A DNA stretch of 64,000 bases, from positions 124,001-188,000 of the forward strand of contig JALRME010000019.1 in NCBI GenBank assembly GCA_026120035.1, in the 5' to 3' direction. The position numbers were made by a program, and so were the translations under genes. Shown piece after piece: positions 10,262-19,994 of the stretch. Positions within the stretch are counted from its first letter, which is position 1. Each line of letters begins with the position of its first letter. The notes under the pieces were generated by a model that did no database searches, was not told where the DNA came from, and saw nothing but the letters and a program-made list of their open reading frames with translations. This DNA is from Coleophoma eucalyptorum (Eukaryota; Ascomycota; Leotiomycetes; Helotiales; Dermateaceae).

Positions 10262-11992
10262 ATGATACCCTCGCTTGTATCACGCCTTTGGCTGCTTGCA
10301 GTCATTCCCTGCGCTGTTTGTGCCGAAGAGCCAACATTGACATCAGCGTCGTCGAGCAGCGTTACCTATTCATCAACTTCCGCTGAGTCACCTACCGTAA
10401 CTATTGAGCATTACGGAGTGCTTCAAGGAAATCGCTCTCAGTATGTGAACTCGGTTTACAGCTTCAAGGGTATTCCTTATGGCGGCGCGCCAACCGGAGA
10501 ATATCGCTGGAAGCATCCACCACACCCATCGGCATGGAATGGTACTCGAGACGCCACTAGCTTTGGACCGCCATGCCCACAGTCAGGCGTTGACAACTAC
10601 AGCGAAGATTGTCTCTATCTCAACGTATGGACACCAGACAATGCAACACTCAATGACGTCTACGCGAGCAGCGAAGGTGCAGGCGTATTACCGAATGCTA
10701 CCAATAGCCAGTATCCCGTTTACGTTTGGATCTATGGTGGAAGATTTGCCGGCGGAGCAACAAGTGATCCTCTTTACGATGGTTCGGGACTTGCAGCCAA
10801 AGGAGTTGTAGTTATTAGCATGAACTACCGTCTTGGAGCCCTCGGATTTCTCGCACATCCCGAGCTGAGTGCCAATTCATCCAGCGGCACGTCGGGAAAC
10901 TATGGCCTTGTCGACCAGCAAGCCTCACTTCACTGGACTATTGAAAACTGTGCTTCTTTTGGTGGAGACCCCACACGCATCACTATTGGAGGTCAATCCG
11001 CCGGTGCAGCGTCAGTTATTGATCATCTCAATAGCCCTTTGGCCGACGGTCTTTTCACTCAAGTCATTGCAGAGAGCGGAGCCCGCTTCCCTTCTGATCC
11101 TTTGATCGGCAGTCTTGCTCAAAGTTACCGCCAACTGGCCGAAGCAGAAGTACAAGGCCAAGCTTACCTTGAAAGTTTGAATGTCAGCAGCATCGAAGAG
11201 GCCCGCAACCTTCCAGTTGAGGCCTTGCTTGCGGCAGGCGAGCTACAGGACACAACTTACGATGGCACCGTCTTCCAGAATAATTCCAATTATATGGCAC
11301 CTCCACTGTTCCGCCCAGTCATTGATGGATATGTCCTCCCAGCAACCTATCAGTCACTTCTCAGTTCAGGAAATCATTCCATCGTGCCAGTTTTGACGGG
11401 TAATAACAAAGACGAGAGTGGAGCTAGCCCCGATCCTGGATACAGCGTGGCAAACTACACTTCCATCAACCAACTAGAGTTTGGAAGTGTCAGCCTTGCC
11501 GGCCAATATTTCAGTCTCTACCCAAGTGGAAACAGCTCAGCCTCCGCGAACAATGCTAGCAACGCATTCTATCGCGACCAAAGCCGCATCGGCACCTGGC
11601 TCTGGGCCAATGAGTACGTTTCTGGCTCGCAGAATTTCTCCAGCACGGGTAATTCCACAACATATTCATACTACTGGACCCATGCCCCCCCCGGACAAGA
11701 TGCTGGCGCATACCACATGAGCGAGATCAACTATGCCTTCAACAACCTCTACGGCACCGATCTACCCTGGACTGCGGAAGACTATGCTATTGCGGAGACT
11801 ATGTCCAGTTACTGGGCTAATTTCATTGCGAATGGAGACCCTAATGGCCAGGGACTGACGTCTTGGCCTGCAAACTCAGCGGCAAATCCTGTGACAATGG
11901 AGTTAGGTGATGCTTTCGAGGTGATACCGGTAGCCAATTCATCGAATATTGCTTTCATGAAAGAATGGTTCTCGAAGTGGACTGTATACTAG
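10262..11992 (+). CDS. Secreted type-B carboxylesterase/lipase
   Basis: This is an alpha/beta-hydrolase of the carboxylesterase type-B (COesterase) family, expected to cleave carboxylic esters outside the cell. It is a single uninterrupted frame of 576 aa, normal for the family. The first ~21 residues (ending AVCAEEP) form a signal peptide. The nucleophile elbow is GGQSAGAAS with Ser246, where many relatives have GESAG. The acid is probably Glu385 in NNKDESG and the histidine His485 in AYHMSEINYAF. The substrate-cleft motifs GIPYGGAPTGEYRW and EDCLYLNVWTPDN are present. Numerous NxS/T sites fit a secreted glycoprotein. The in vivo substrate cannot be predicted. Confidence 0.93.
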   Translation: MIPSLVSRLWLLAVIPCAVCAEEPTLTSASSSSVTYSSTSAESPTVTIEHYGVLQGNRSQYVNSVYSFKGIPYGGAPTGEYRWKHPPHPSAWNGTRDATSFGPPCPQSGVDNYSEDCLYLNVWTPDNATLNDVYASSEGAGVLPNATNSQYPVYVWIYGGRFAGGATSDPLYDGSGLAAKGVVVISMNYRLGALGFLAHPELSANSSSGTSGNYGLVDQQASLHWTIENCASFGGDPTRITIGGQSAGAASVIDHLNSPLADGLFTQVIAESGARFPSDPLIGSLAQSYRQLAEAEVQGQAYLESLNVSSIEEARNLPVEALLAAGELQDTTYDGTVFQNNSNYMAPPLFRPVIDGYVLPATYQSLLSSGNHSIVPVLTGNNKDESGASPDPGYSVANYTSINQLEFGSVSLAGQYFSLYPSGNSSASANNASNAFYRDQSRIGTWLWANEYVSGSQNFSSTGNSTTYSYYWTHAPPGQDAGAYHMSEINYAFNNLYGTDLPWTAEDYAIAETMSSYWANFIANGDPNGQGLTSWPANSAANPVTMELGDAFEVIPVANSSNIAFMKEWFSKWTVY

Positions 11993-12639
11993 ATCTGAGA
12001 ATATAAATCTAATCTCAGAGAAGATTTTGTATATAGGAGTAACTGCTTGAAGGTTACGGGCACAGTGCGCTGCAAAATGGGGGATTGAACTATACGGTCA
12101 CGTGTCGCATTGGCTAGATAGTTGCCCCTATTCTGAGCCACTTGTTTGTATAGCGTAATAAATAATCCTGCAATTCTTTCAGCTTTGCTATTAGGTTGAC
12201 TATTAGGTTGACTCTGACTGTAGACCAGTATCAATATGTTATCCTTTTCAATAGCAACAAAGATTAAGGTATGAGCTACACCGGCCATGTGTTGCAGATC
12301 AGTATGATGTAAGGTACTATCTTTTCACTTACGCTACCTATGCTATGCATGGAGCCTTGCAGGGAAAGAAGATTCTCGCCTAGTCATTTTTTATGCTCCA
12401 TGGCAGCCTTGTATGATCATGACTTAAAAATATAGTGTAAAAACCTGGTTAGACGAAGCGATTTGCAGTTTTAATTTTTATAGGAATCTAGAATCCCTAA
12501 GTCATATTCATATAAATCATGCGTATATTTAAATTTCGTAGTACTTCGTAGAATTGAAATTAAGAGAGTATATACAGACATCGATACCTTTCCATAACTT
12601 ATCATAAATTCCATAATGGCTCAGGATTCATTCGATTGA
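11993..12639. other. Intergenic between converging genes
   Basis: This 647-bp gap holds the 3' ends of the carboxylesterase (+) and SurE (-) genes. A 12-bp unit (ctattaggttga) occurs twice in tandem at 12188-12211. No gene is seen. Confidence 0.5.
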
Positions 12640-13635
12640 TTAAGGTAGGCAGGTCAAGATGCTCTGCAACTTCTCCAACACAACACCTTGAGCAGTTGCG
12701 TCGGCATCGAGCTTATTTTGATCTCCAACGCTAATGCTGACATAACAGCCACTTGAAGTGTCAACAACCGTTCTCTCAACCGGAAGGCGGGTTGAGCCAC
12801 AGGTCTCTACATCATCACCAGAAATCAGCGGAACAGCAGTCCAGATTCGACTGAGGACAAAGCTGTAATCAGAAGCCGAGGAGCATGTAGTGTCAGTTGC
12901 ATCGGGGAAGTTAACGTTCAGCCAGACGTCAGATGGTAGATATGGCGCTCCAGAGGCCAGGAGAGTGGAGGTAATGTTCATTGCAAGATCGGCATAGACC
13001 TGGCTGTACAATGGAGTTGTAACATTCCATGCGGTTTGAGTTCCAGTGCTGCCACTGAAGGCTATGGCTGGAACACCGAGGTTTATCGCCTCCACGGCGG
13101 CGCCAACAGTGCCAGAGAATGGGACTTGAATTCCCAAATTGACTAGTACAAGGGTTAACGATTTGCAAAAACATAGGAGATAGAATTGCATACCTCCAAC
13201 ATTAGGTCCACAGACTGCCAAGTCTGGTGCACCACCGAAGAAAGTTTGTGCTAGGGTATTGATACCGTACTCCATCGCAGTGGCAGGATAGGAGTTGACA
13301 TAGTTCAAACGGGTGTCTGAGGCATTGTTGCCTTCCGCTGGGGATCCAACGGGACAGCTATCGAACTCGCAGGCAGAAGTGAGTACAGAAGGCGTACCGG
13401 TCAAAGATCCTGGATTCCGTTAGCCTTCAGACTGGGGATCAGGTGACTAAGGTAATGTACCAGTGCCAGATTTGTTTATGGCAGGGGCCGACAAGACGAC
13501 TGACTCTCCAGCAGCCGTAAGAGAATTGTACATGGTACGGATATTGATCTCAGCCCAACCATCGTCGTTGCTCATGACAATATTGACAGCCTGGGCCGCC
13601 ACTGGAAGCAATGCACAAGCGAGAGAAGCACGCAT
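12640..13635 (-). CDS. Secreted SurE-family 5'-nucleotidase/acid phosphatase
   Basis: This is a SurE-fold metal-dependent phosphatase acting on nucleoside monophosphates or other phosphate esters. My model has three exons, 13635-13461, 13409-13194 and 13142-12640 (297 aa), with introns of 51 nt each in phase. Residues 1-16 (ending AAQA) are a signal peptide, so this is the extracellular or vacuolar fungal type. The metal-binding start NIVMSNDDGW (Asp24, Asp25) follows directly. KSGTG, CGPNVG (metal-site Asn) and FSGTVGAAVEAINLGVPAIAFS (shown in part) are the other signatures. A longer frame upstream of the chosen ATG exists, but the signal peptide supports 13635 as the start. Confidence 0.9.
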
Positions 13636-15203
13636 CTTGGCTAGAGAGATGGATGAAGAAGAGAGTGAATGTCGAAATGGCTGCTCCAACAAAGGGCACC
13701 AGTCGGACGAGATGATTCTTATATATCGCAGCGGAACGAACGAAACATCCTGGCAGGTACAGTAAGTTATAGTATAAAGACTTATGCCTGTAATCCCAAG
13801 TCCGCCCACGTGCCGGAAGCAATTCGTGCCCGGCGGTTCACTATGGGAATGGATAGGCGAGCGGCTTCGGCAACCAGGGGCCAGGATGTGCACCTTCCTT
13901 ATCCCAAAGTCTCCTTATATGAATTTAATCAGGCGATTGCGAACCGATGGCCTATTGGAGCACTTAGTCCGTTCTCTGGCCCAGGATTGTAAATTGAGTA
14001 CCGAGAGGATACTGCTTGGCTTTGGCGGCATTCAAGCTTGGTTGGCTACGCCCAAGGCCTGTTGTGTGAGCGCTTGGACGTCCCTTCCATCGTGATTGAC
14101 TCGCTGTTTGGAGTTCCGTAGGCGGGTCGCTTCGTGGCTGTGTTGTGGCTAATTCTCTCTGTATGCCCTCGTCTAAGATCCTCTCACAGGCGCCCGGGAA
14201 GGATCAGGCAGTCCAAGAGAGTCGTCTGAGTCCAACTAGTTTAGCTTCTATGGTATATTGCACGTGCAAATACAGGGTATCTTCCAGAGTTATTCGCCCA
14301 TGGCCCTTACCTCGTAAAGAAACCGACCATGGATGGAGAGCCTTGTGAACGCTGCTGACCTTCTTCTGTGGGGCGATATAGCAGGCATGGAGTATGTTCC
14401 TGGAGACGAGTGACATTCTAATCAATACCGGTTGCATCCTCCACGCTCGTCTGCTTCTCTTGATCAGTCTCTCCGGCCTGTGCATGCATTATATGCACGC
14501 GGTAATTGTCGACCATTTCACTCTGCCTTGCTGCGAGTTTTCAAACATTTGAGAATATCCACAAGATGACGCACATGTTGCAGCGAGAAGGATGGGTGGG
14601 TGTTGTGAGGATGCTGCGGAATCTTCGGGTCAGGGGGTGGGTCGCGAAGCTCTCACATAACTAAGTATATGCAGGACTGTCGCGAGTTTGTGCCTGGAAA
14701 TCCGGGGAAAGCGTTCCAGCACAGTATGCTTAATGTTCAACCACCAAGAAAACTGTAGAGTGGTTGATAAGGAATGAGCCTACAATACAAAAAAAGGGCT
14801 GTGAGAACAACAAACAGACTAAAGAATGAGAAAGCCTCTGCAGCTTATATTTAGGATCTTCTGAAACCAAGGCGCAACCACTAACTACCAATCACTCACT
14901 ACCACATCGAAAACCAACTAACCAACCTTCCAGAGTATGCCTTTTCACTCTATGGCTCGCACCAGCATACAATGAATAAGACAACTTGTTAATAAACTGG
15001 ACCATTACGAAGAGAGCTAACTTCCAGAGAACCTGTCCATGTCTCCATCACGTGATGGCTTAGTTGCCTCTTACGCCTCGTCGCTCGAACCTTCACCTGA
15101 AACAATATGCTACTGATATATATCAAATGTCAGAATCGTGTTCGTTTGAATTTATTCTCCTCATCTCAACCTCTCCACGGAAACCTTAAGCACTCCAGAG
15201 ACC
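13636..15203. other. Intergenic, divergent promoters
   Basis: This 1.57-kb region separates divergent SurE (-) and mannosyltransferase (+) genes. Open frames of around 100 codons overlap on both strands at 13.7-14.1 kb. None shows a known domain, a consistent ATG or splice-supported extension. Confidence 0.5.
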
Positions 15204-16685
15204 ATGGCAACACCAATCGGTGAACGGCCTGCACGACTGGCTGCCACCTTGTTTGTTGCTGCCCTTCTTTACCTTGCTTTCCTAGGTCGACATTTAGATT
15301 GGACGGTAGCGTTGAATTCTCCAGATCGGATGAAGGCTTGGAAAGAGCAGACAACAGATGACTCCCAGGGCAATACATCGTCAAGCACGACGGTGTCCGA
15401 ATTGGTGAAGGATGCTCACAAACTGCCCACAGCCGACTTGTTTCTGTCTCATTTCGCCGCGGTGACGCAGATGCAAGGCATGACCATGACAAAAGCTAAA
15501 TCAGGTTGTACATGGCCAGCGATGAATGAAGTCAACTTTCAGTATAGTGATGAATCGGATTGGGTAAAGCAGGACCGCAATGATACTGAACTTGCGTTTC
15601 GAAGAGAGGAATGGCATGAGTTCATCAATAATAAGCTACTACCCTATGCACAGTACAAGGATCGATTTCAAGGACGTGGAATTGTCATTGTCGCAGGCAA
15701 CCAGAAGAGCATGAAGCGCGTAAGAGTCATCTTAAAGGCTCTGAAAAAGCTAGGCTCTCAGTTACCCATCGAAATACATTATTGGGGGGATGAAATGACC
15801 AAACAGTCACAGGATGAGATTTCATCCATGTGGCCAACGATGTTTTTCAACGATCTATCCCTACCGTCAAATATTCTGAAGAGCAACCACGATAATTTCT
15901 TCCACATCAATTATCAGCTCAAGACGGCCGCCGTCATCAATTCTCGCTTTGCAGAGCCTCTATTACTGGACTCTGATAACATTCCGATGATGGATCCAGC
16001 GTCGCTCTATGAAACATCGATCTACAAAGAATATGGCACTTTGTTTTGGCCTGATATTGCCCGTACTCGTCCCAACAACCCAATGTGGGCCATCACGAAT
16101 ACCGAATGTCGCATGGATGAGTATGAACAGGAGAGTGGCCAACTGATTGTCGACAAAGCCCGGTTCTTTTACCACCTCCAGCTGGCTGCGTGGTTCAACA
16201 ATGATCACGGCAATTACTACAACGAATTCTTGCTCGGCGACAAGGACATGTTTCGATTCGCTTGGCACGCACTCAAGACGAAATATGGCTCGCCACCAAA
16301 ATGGCTAACCAGCGTTGGAACTCTGTCAGATGGGTTCTACTGCGGCCACACCTTTGCTCAGCATCACCCCGATGGTGCTGTAGCCTTCTTGCATGGAGGG
16401 CTGGTGAAGACTTTGGCAAAGGAGGTCATAACTTGGCAACGAAAGAGCCGAGGTGGGATTTTCCAGGTCTACAAGAGGAGTGAATACGACGACAATCACT
16501 CAGTAAACGTCAACGTTTCTATCATATGGGATCCAGCATCATACATGCCTAATAGGCCTGAAAATATGGGAGCAGCACTGTGTACAGAATTTAGTGACAT
16601 CGCTCCACGACCGTTAGACGAAATCCTTCCGGGATTTGAGAAGACTTTTGAAGAGATAGGTGGATATTGGATGATTGAAGAATAA
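15204..16685 (+). CDS. Alpha-1,3-mannosyltransferase, Mnn1/GT71 family
   Basis: This is a Golgi type-II membrane enzyme adding alpha-1,3-linked mannose from GDP-mannose to glycoproteins. It is a single frame of 493 aa. Residues ~9-28 (LAATLFVAALLYLAFLGRHL) form the signal anchor. The catalytic domain begins around GRGIVIVAGNQKSMKRVRVI and includes EIHYWGDEM, the DxD motif in LLLDSDNIPM (Asp256, Asp258), LFWPDIARTRPNNP and LLGDKDMFRFAWHAL. These are typical GT71 blocks. The start lies in a good context (gaccATGGc) just before the anchor. The acceptor glycan cannot be told from sequence. Confidence 0.92.
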   Translation: MATPIGERPARLAATLFVAALLYLAFLGRHLDWTVALNSPDRMKAWKEQTTDDSQGNTSSSTTVSELVKDAHKLPTADLFLSHFAAVTQMQGMTMTKAKSGCTWPAMNEVNFQYSDESDWVKQDRNDTELAFRREEWHEFINNKLLPYAQYKDRFQGRGIVIVAGNQKSMKRVRVILKALKKLGSQLPIEIHYWGDEMTKQSQDEISSMWPTMFFNDLSLPSNILKSNHDNFFHINYQLKTAAVINSRFAEPLLLDSDNIPMMDPASLYETSIYKEYGTLFWPDIARTRPNNPMWAITNTECRMDEYEQESGQLIVDKARFFYHLQLAAWFNNDHGNYYNEFLLGDKDMFRFAWHALKTKYGSPPKWLTSVGTLSDGFYCGHTFAQHHPDGAVAFLHGGLVKTLAKEVITWQRKSRGGIFQVYKRSEYDDNHSVNVNVSIIWDPASYMPNRPENMGAALCTEFSDIAPRPLDEILPGFEKTFEEIGGYWMIEE

Positions 16686-17775
16686 GCCTTTCTCACCTCG
16701 CATGAGGATGTGAAGGGTATAATGAACCACTAATTATGCTTGTAAGTGAATGCAGCTCAGCTAAATATATGATCACGACAGCTAAACTTCATTTAGTGAA
16801 GCAGAACAGTTTCATCATGATGTCTTCTAGGTATGTTGATGGTCAATGCTCTAGCAATATTGTCTGGTCCATCATATTCTAACTTAATCTTCGCAGATTG
16901 TGCGGTTCATTAAAATTTGGCATGAACAATTGGATGATACCAACGATCTTTTTGCCAGATTCAAAACTACTCCTGCAATCACGCTGGTATATGAATACCT
17001 ATCATATAACAGGCGGGCCTACCTTTTCGTAAGGCAAGATTAGCTGCAAGTATGAACAGCCTTCAGTGCTATTCGTGCAGCTCATTTTATCCTCTACGAC
17101 TCATCTCGTGTTGGCCATTGAGCTTGGCCATTGGATTGGCAAGGAACAGCTCCAAGATTGAAATTACATACCAGCCAATTACATAGTTGTTCTCGAGGGC
17201 GAATTTGTGCATTCAGTTAGCAGATTTTTAGATAATTACTGCCCAAGTTGTTCTTGAACAAGTTGACAGTCTTTTGTATCCTCCATCAATTAAATTAAGC
17301 ATAGAAGTATATCAGTGATATTTTAAGTGAAGTGGGAAAACAATCATAAACCAACGAAAATCAATTGATGAAGAAAGACTTAGCGATGCGATAATAAAAT
17401 GAGGTTTATCCTCCATGAGAAAAGCTCTTTATTTACAACGTTTACTTAAGATATTCTTAAACTATATGCAAGGGGTGTGTATTTTGATGACCAGATCCCT
17501 TTTCGTAACCTTGAAGCATGCTTGTGCACGTAGTTGGGGTTTAAATTTCTTCCATACTCTCGCTTGATTTGCCTGGGTCTTGCGGGGAATGTCTTAAATA
17601 CGCTTCGAAGGTATATAGACCACATTGAAACTATGCAATCCCGCACATTGTTAAAAATGAAAGCTAAATCAATCCGCTACATAAAGACTTTACTGCTCTT
17701 GTCTGGTTTCCATCTCAAGTCCTATGTTTGGATCTGGCAAGTAACAACCAGTCGCTTGACTTCTCTTGTGGAACC
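16686..17775. other. Intergenic, AT-rich
   Basis: About 1.1 kb between two plus-strand genes. Only short frames occur and none has a recognisable family. The region presumably ends with the promoter of the surface-protein gene. Confidence 0.5.
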
Positions 17776-19596
17776 ATGTTTTTGAACCCATCGCCTCTCT
17801 TACTTGCTAGCGCTATTGGCGCGTTGGTCAATGTTGCCAGCTGTTTATCCTTGATCCCTCCAGTAGCTTATGGAGGTCTTTTCAATTGTGCATCAAACCA
17901 ATCTGTCATACAACTTCATGTCCAACCCTTTATTGTCGAACACCCAGTTCTTATTGAATCCTTCATCTCTGCAAATACGATCATAAATGTCAATGGTGGT
18001 GTAGATATTAATATTAATAATGCACCTACGTACATTAGTCAGGTTGCAATTGTTACCTCGACGTCGACGTCCACCTTGGCTGTCACTCAAACAACGTAAG
18101 TGAATCTTTACATTTCTTAAGATGAATATTGTGCTGAGTAGTACATTTTTAGAACTTCAACGTATACCCCAAGTGCTATTCCGACCTTGGGGCCGTTTTT
18201 GCTCGCTATCAGTAGCGCTTCGGTTGTCAAACGTCAGACTGGGTTGGCGACATATGTTGGGCAACAAGGAAACGTTGTCACTGCATGCTCGCTAGTAAAT
18301 ACTTTTACAATTTCAAATGGGCAGTTGATAAGCACTACTGGCCAAATATCAACGGAACCAGGGACCGCGAATGCCATTCTACGTCCAAGTATAAATATCG
18401 GAAGCATCAATACAACATTTTCTATCGACAGTAAGGATCAGTTGAGCTGGAGTAATCCCGGCTTCGCTGGACAGGTTGCAAAGTTCTTCAGTGTTAATGG
18501 AAACATTCTCGCTGTTTTCGATGGCGTAATTCTCCCAGAATATCTGGCAGTAGATTTACGTGCTGCTGACCCGAGTTCTTGCAACTCTCCTTCAACTACA
18601 AACTCTAGCTCCTCCAGTTCATCAACACCAAGTCTTTCTGCCACCTGCTCTGCGATAAAGCCTGGTTGCGCCTGCGATGACCTTCTCCAACTGTTTCAGA
18701 GCCCTCAGAATAATGCAGCTGCTGGTTCGTTTTGCTCGAGCTACATTGCGAACACACTTACGGCTTCCGAGTTATCCACATCGACTCGAACCATCGTAGA
18801 GCAATCAACTGCTTCAGACGTAGAAACATCCACTGTTGAGTCATTCGTAGTTACCGTCACGACCACCGTTACAGTACCGTCGATTTTTCCTCCGCCCACA
18901 GTAACTTTCTCGTCTACATTTTCAACTATTGATACCCAAGGTACCACAACCACGACAAGCACTACTCTTAGCCGCCCTGGGAACACCAACATTGCTAAGC
19001 GCGATATCAGCGATATCATCCAAACTGGAATATATCCTGCCTCAAGACTAAGTAGTGCTTGCTCTTGCGTGATCCCAAGCGCTGGCATACAAGCAGTTAC
19101 TGTGGTCATTGGAAGTACAGTCTCGACGACTTCTACCTCAACAGCTTCGCCTATCTCTACCAACGTCGTAACCTTAGCATCCACTTCGACTGTTGAAGTA
19201 AACACGACTTCCACCACACAGCTGCCTGCAACTAACAGTACCACAACCGTTGTCATCATCTCCCGGACAAACACAATACTGTCCACAACTACCGTGACAG
19301 TATCTGTTTGTCCCTCAGAGACGCCTCTCACTAACGGAATCGGAGTGAGTCCCCCTGGGTCTTTGAGCTTTCCGGGTTCCAACAATGCCGTGCAATGCTG
19401 TACTGCTTGCTTCCAAACTCCTGGTTGCGCAGGTTGGGCTTGGTTTAGCATTTGCGCCATTGCGTTGCATGGCCCGCCTAATTCGGGCGCCGTTACTGAT
19501 ACTTGCCCTGAAGGTCTAGGGAGCTACACTCCACTTCTGGAGGGAGATGATACGTCTTTTGTTTCAGGGCCAGGGCCATGTGATGTTGATGGGTAG
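17776..19596 (+). CDS. Secreted Ser/Thr-rich surface protein, DUF7908-like with cysteine-rich C-terminus
   Basis: There are two exons, 17776-18095 and 18153-19596 (587 aa). The first ~23 residues are a signal peptide. A Thr/Ser stretch leads to VVKRQTGL, a likely Kex2 cleavage site, followed by a DUF7908-like domain (FTISNGQLISTTGQIST, TTFSIDSKDQLSW, NGNILAVFDG). The middle ~250 residues are extremely Thr/Ser/Val-rich, as in heavily O-mannosylated wall proteins, and include a second dibasic site (NIAKRDIS). The C-terminus has paired cysteines in the order CCTACFQTPGCAGW, SICAI and TCPEG, resembling an apple/PAN-type domain. No GPI signal is visible at the C-terminus. The role is unknown; a wall or adhesion function is inferred from composition. 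Confidence 0.8.
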
Positions 19597-19994
19597 GTTG
19601 GGGCTGGCGTGCTATAAACAAGTATATTATTTCTTAGACTGGGTTAATCTAGTACTGGACCCAGCAACACCTATCTTCCTCAGTTTGTCATTCTTGCTAC
19701 TGATGCATATTTGTCTTTATTACTAACCTTAATTGCTACTCCCTCTTATAGCTAATCCTGCACGATCCACCACGAACCTGCTCAAGCTTTGGTATTGAAG
19801 TAATCATTTTCCGCTGATGAACCTGTGCATCATTTCTGAAAGCGACGAAATCTCGAAATATCTCAGCTTCCTCCCCGTTGATGCTAGAGCTTGCATAGAT
19901 AGTGGAAATAAAACTGTGACTGTAGAAGGGCTTTAATCAATTGTAGAATGAAAAGTAGTGGACATAAGGAGCCAAGTAAATTGAGCAGTGTTCT
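19597..19994. other. Intergenic between converging genes
   Basis: These 398 bp hold the 3' flanks of the surface-protein gene (+) and the large membrane-protein gene (-). Nothing else is seen. Confidence 0.5.

Noticed and set aside
18741..19460. 239-codon minus-strand frame rich in Val, Thr and Glu
   Set aside because: It is the antisense shadow of the Thr/Ser-rich stalk of the surface-protein gene, whose repetitive codons suppress stops on the opposite strand.
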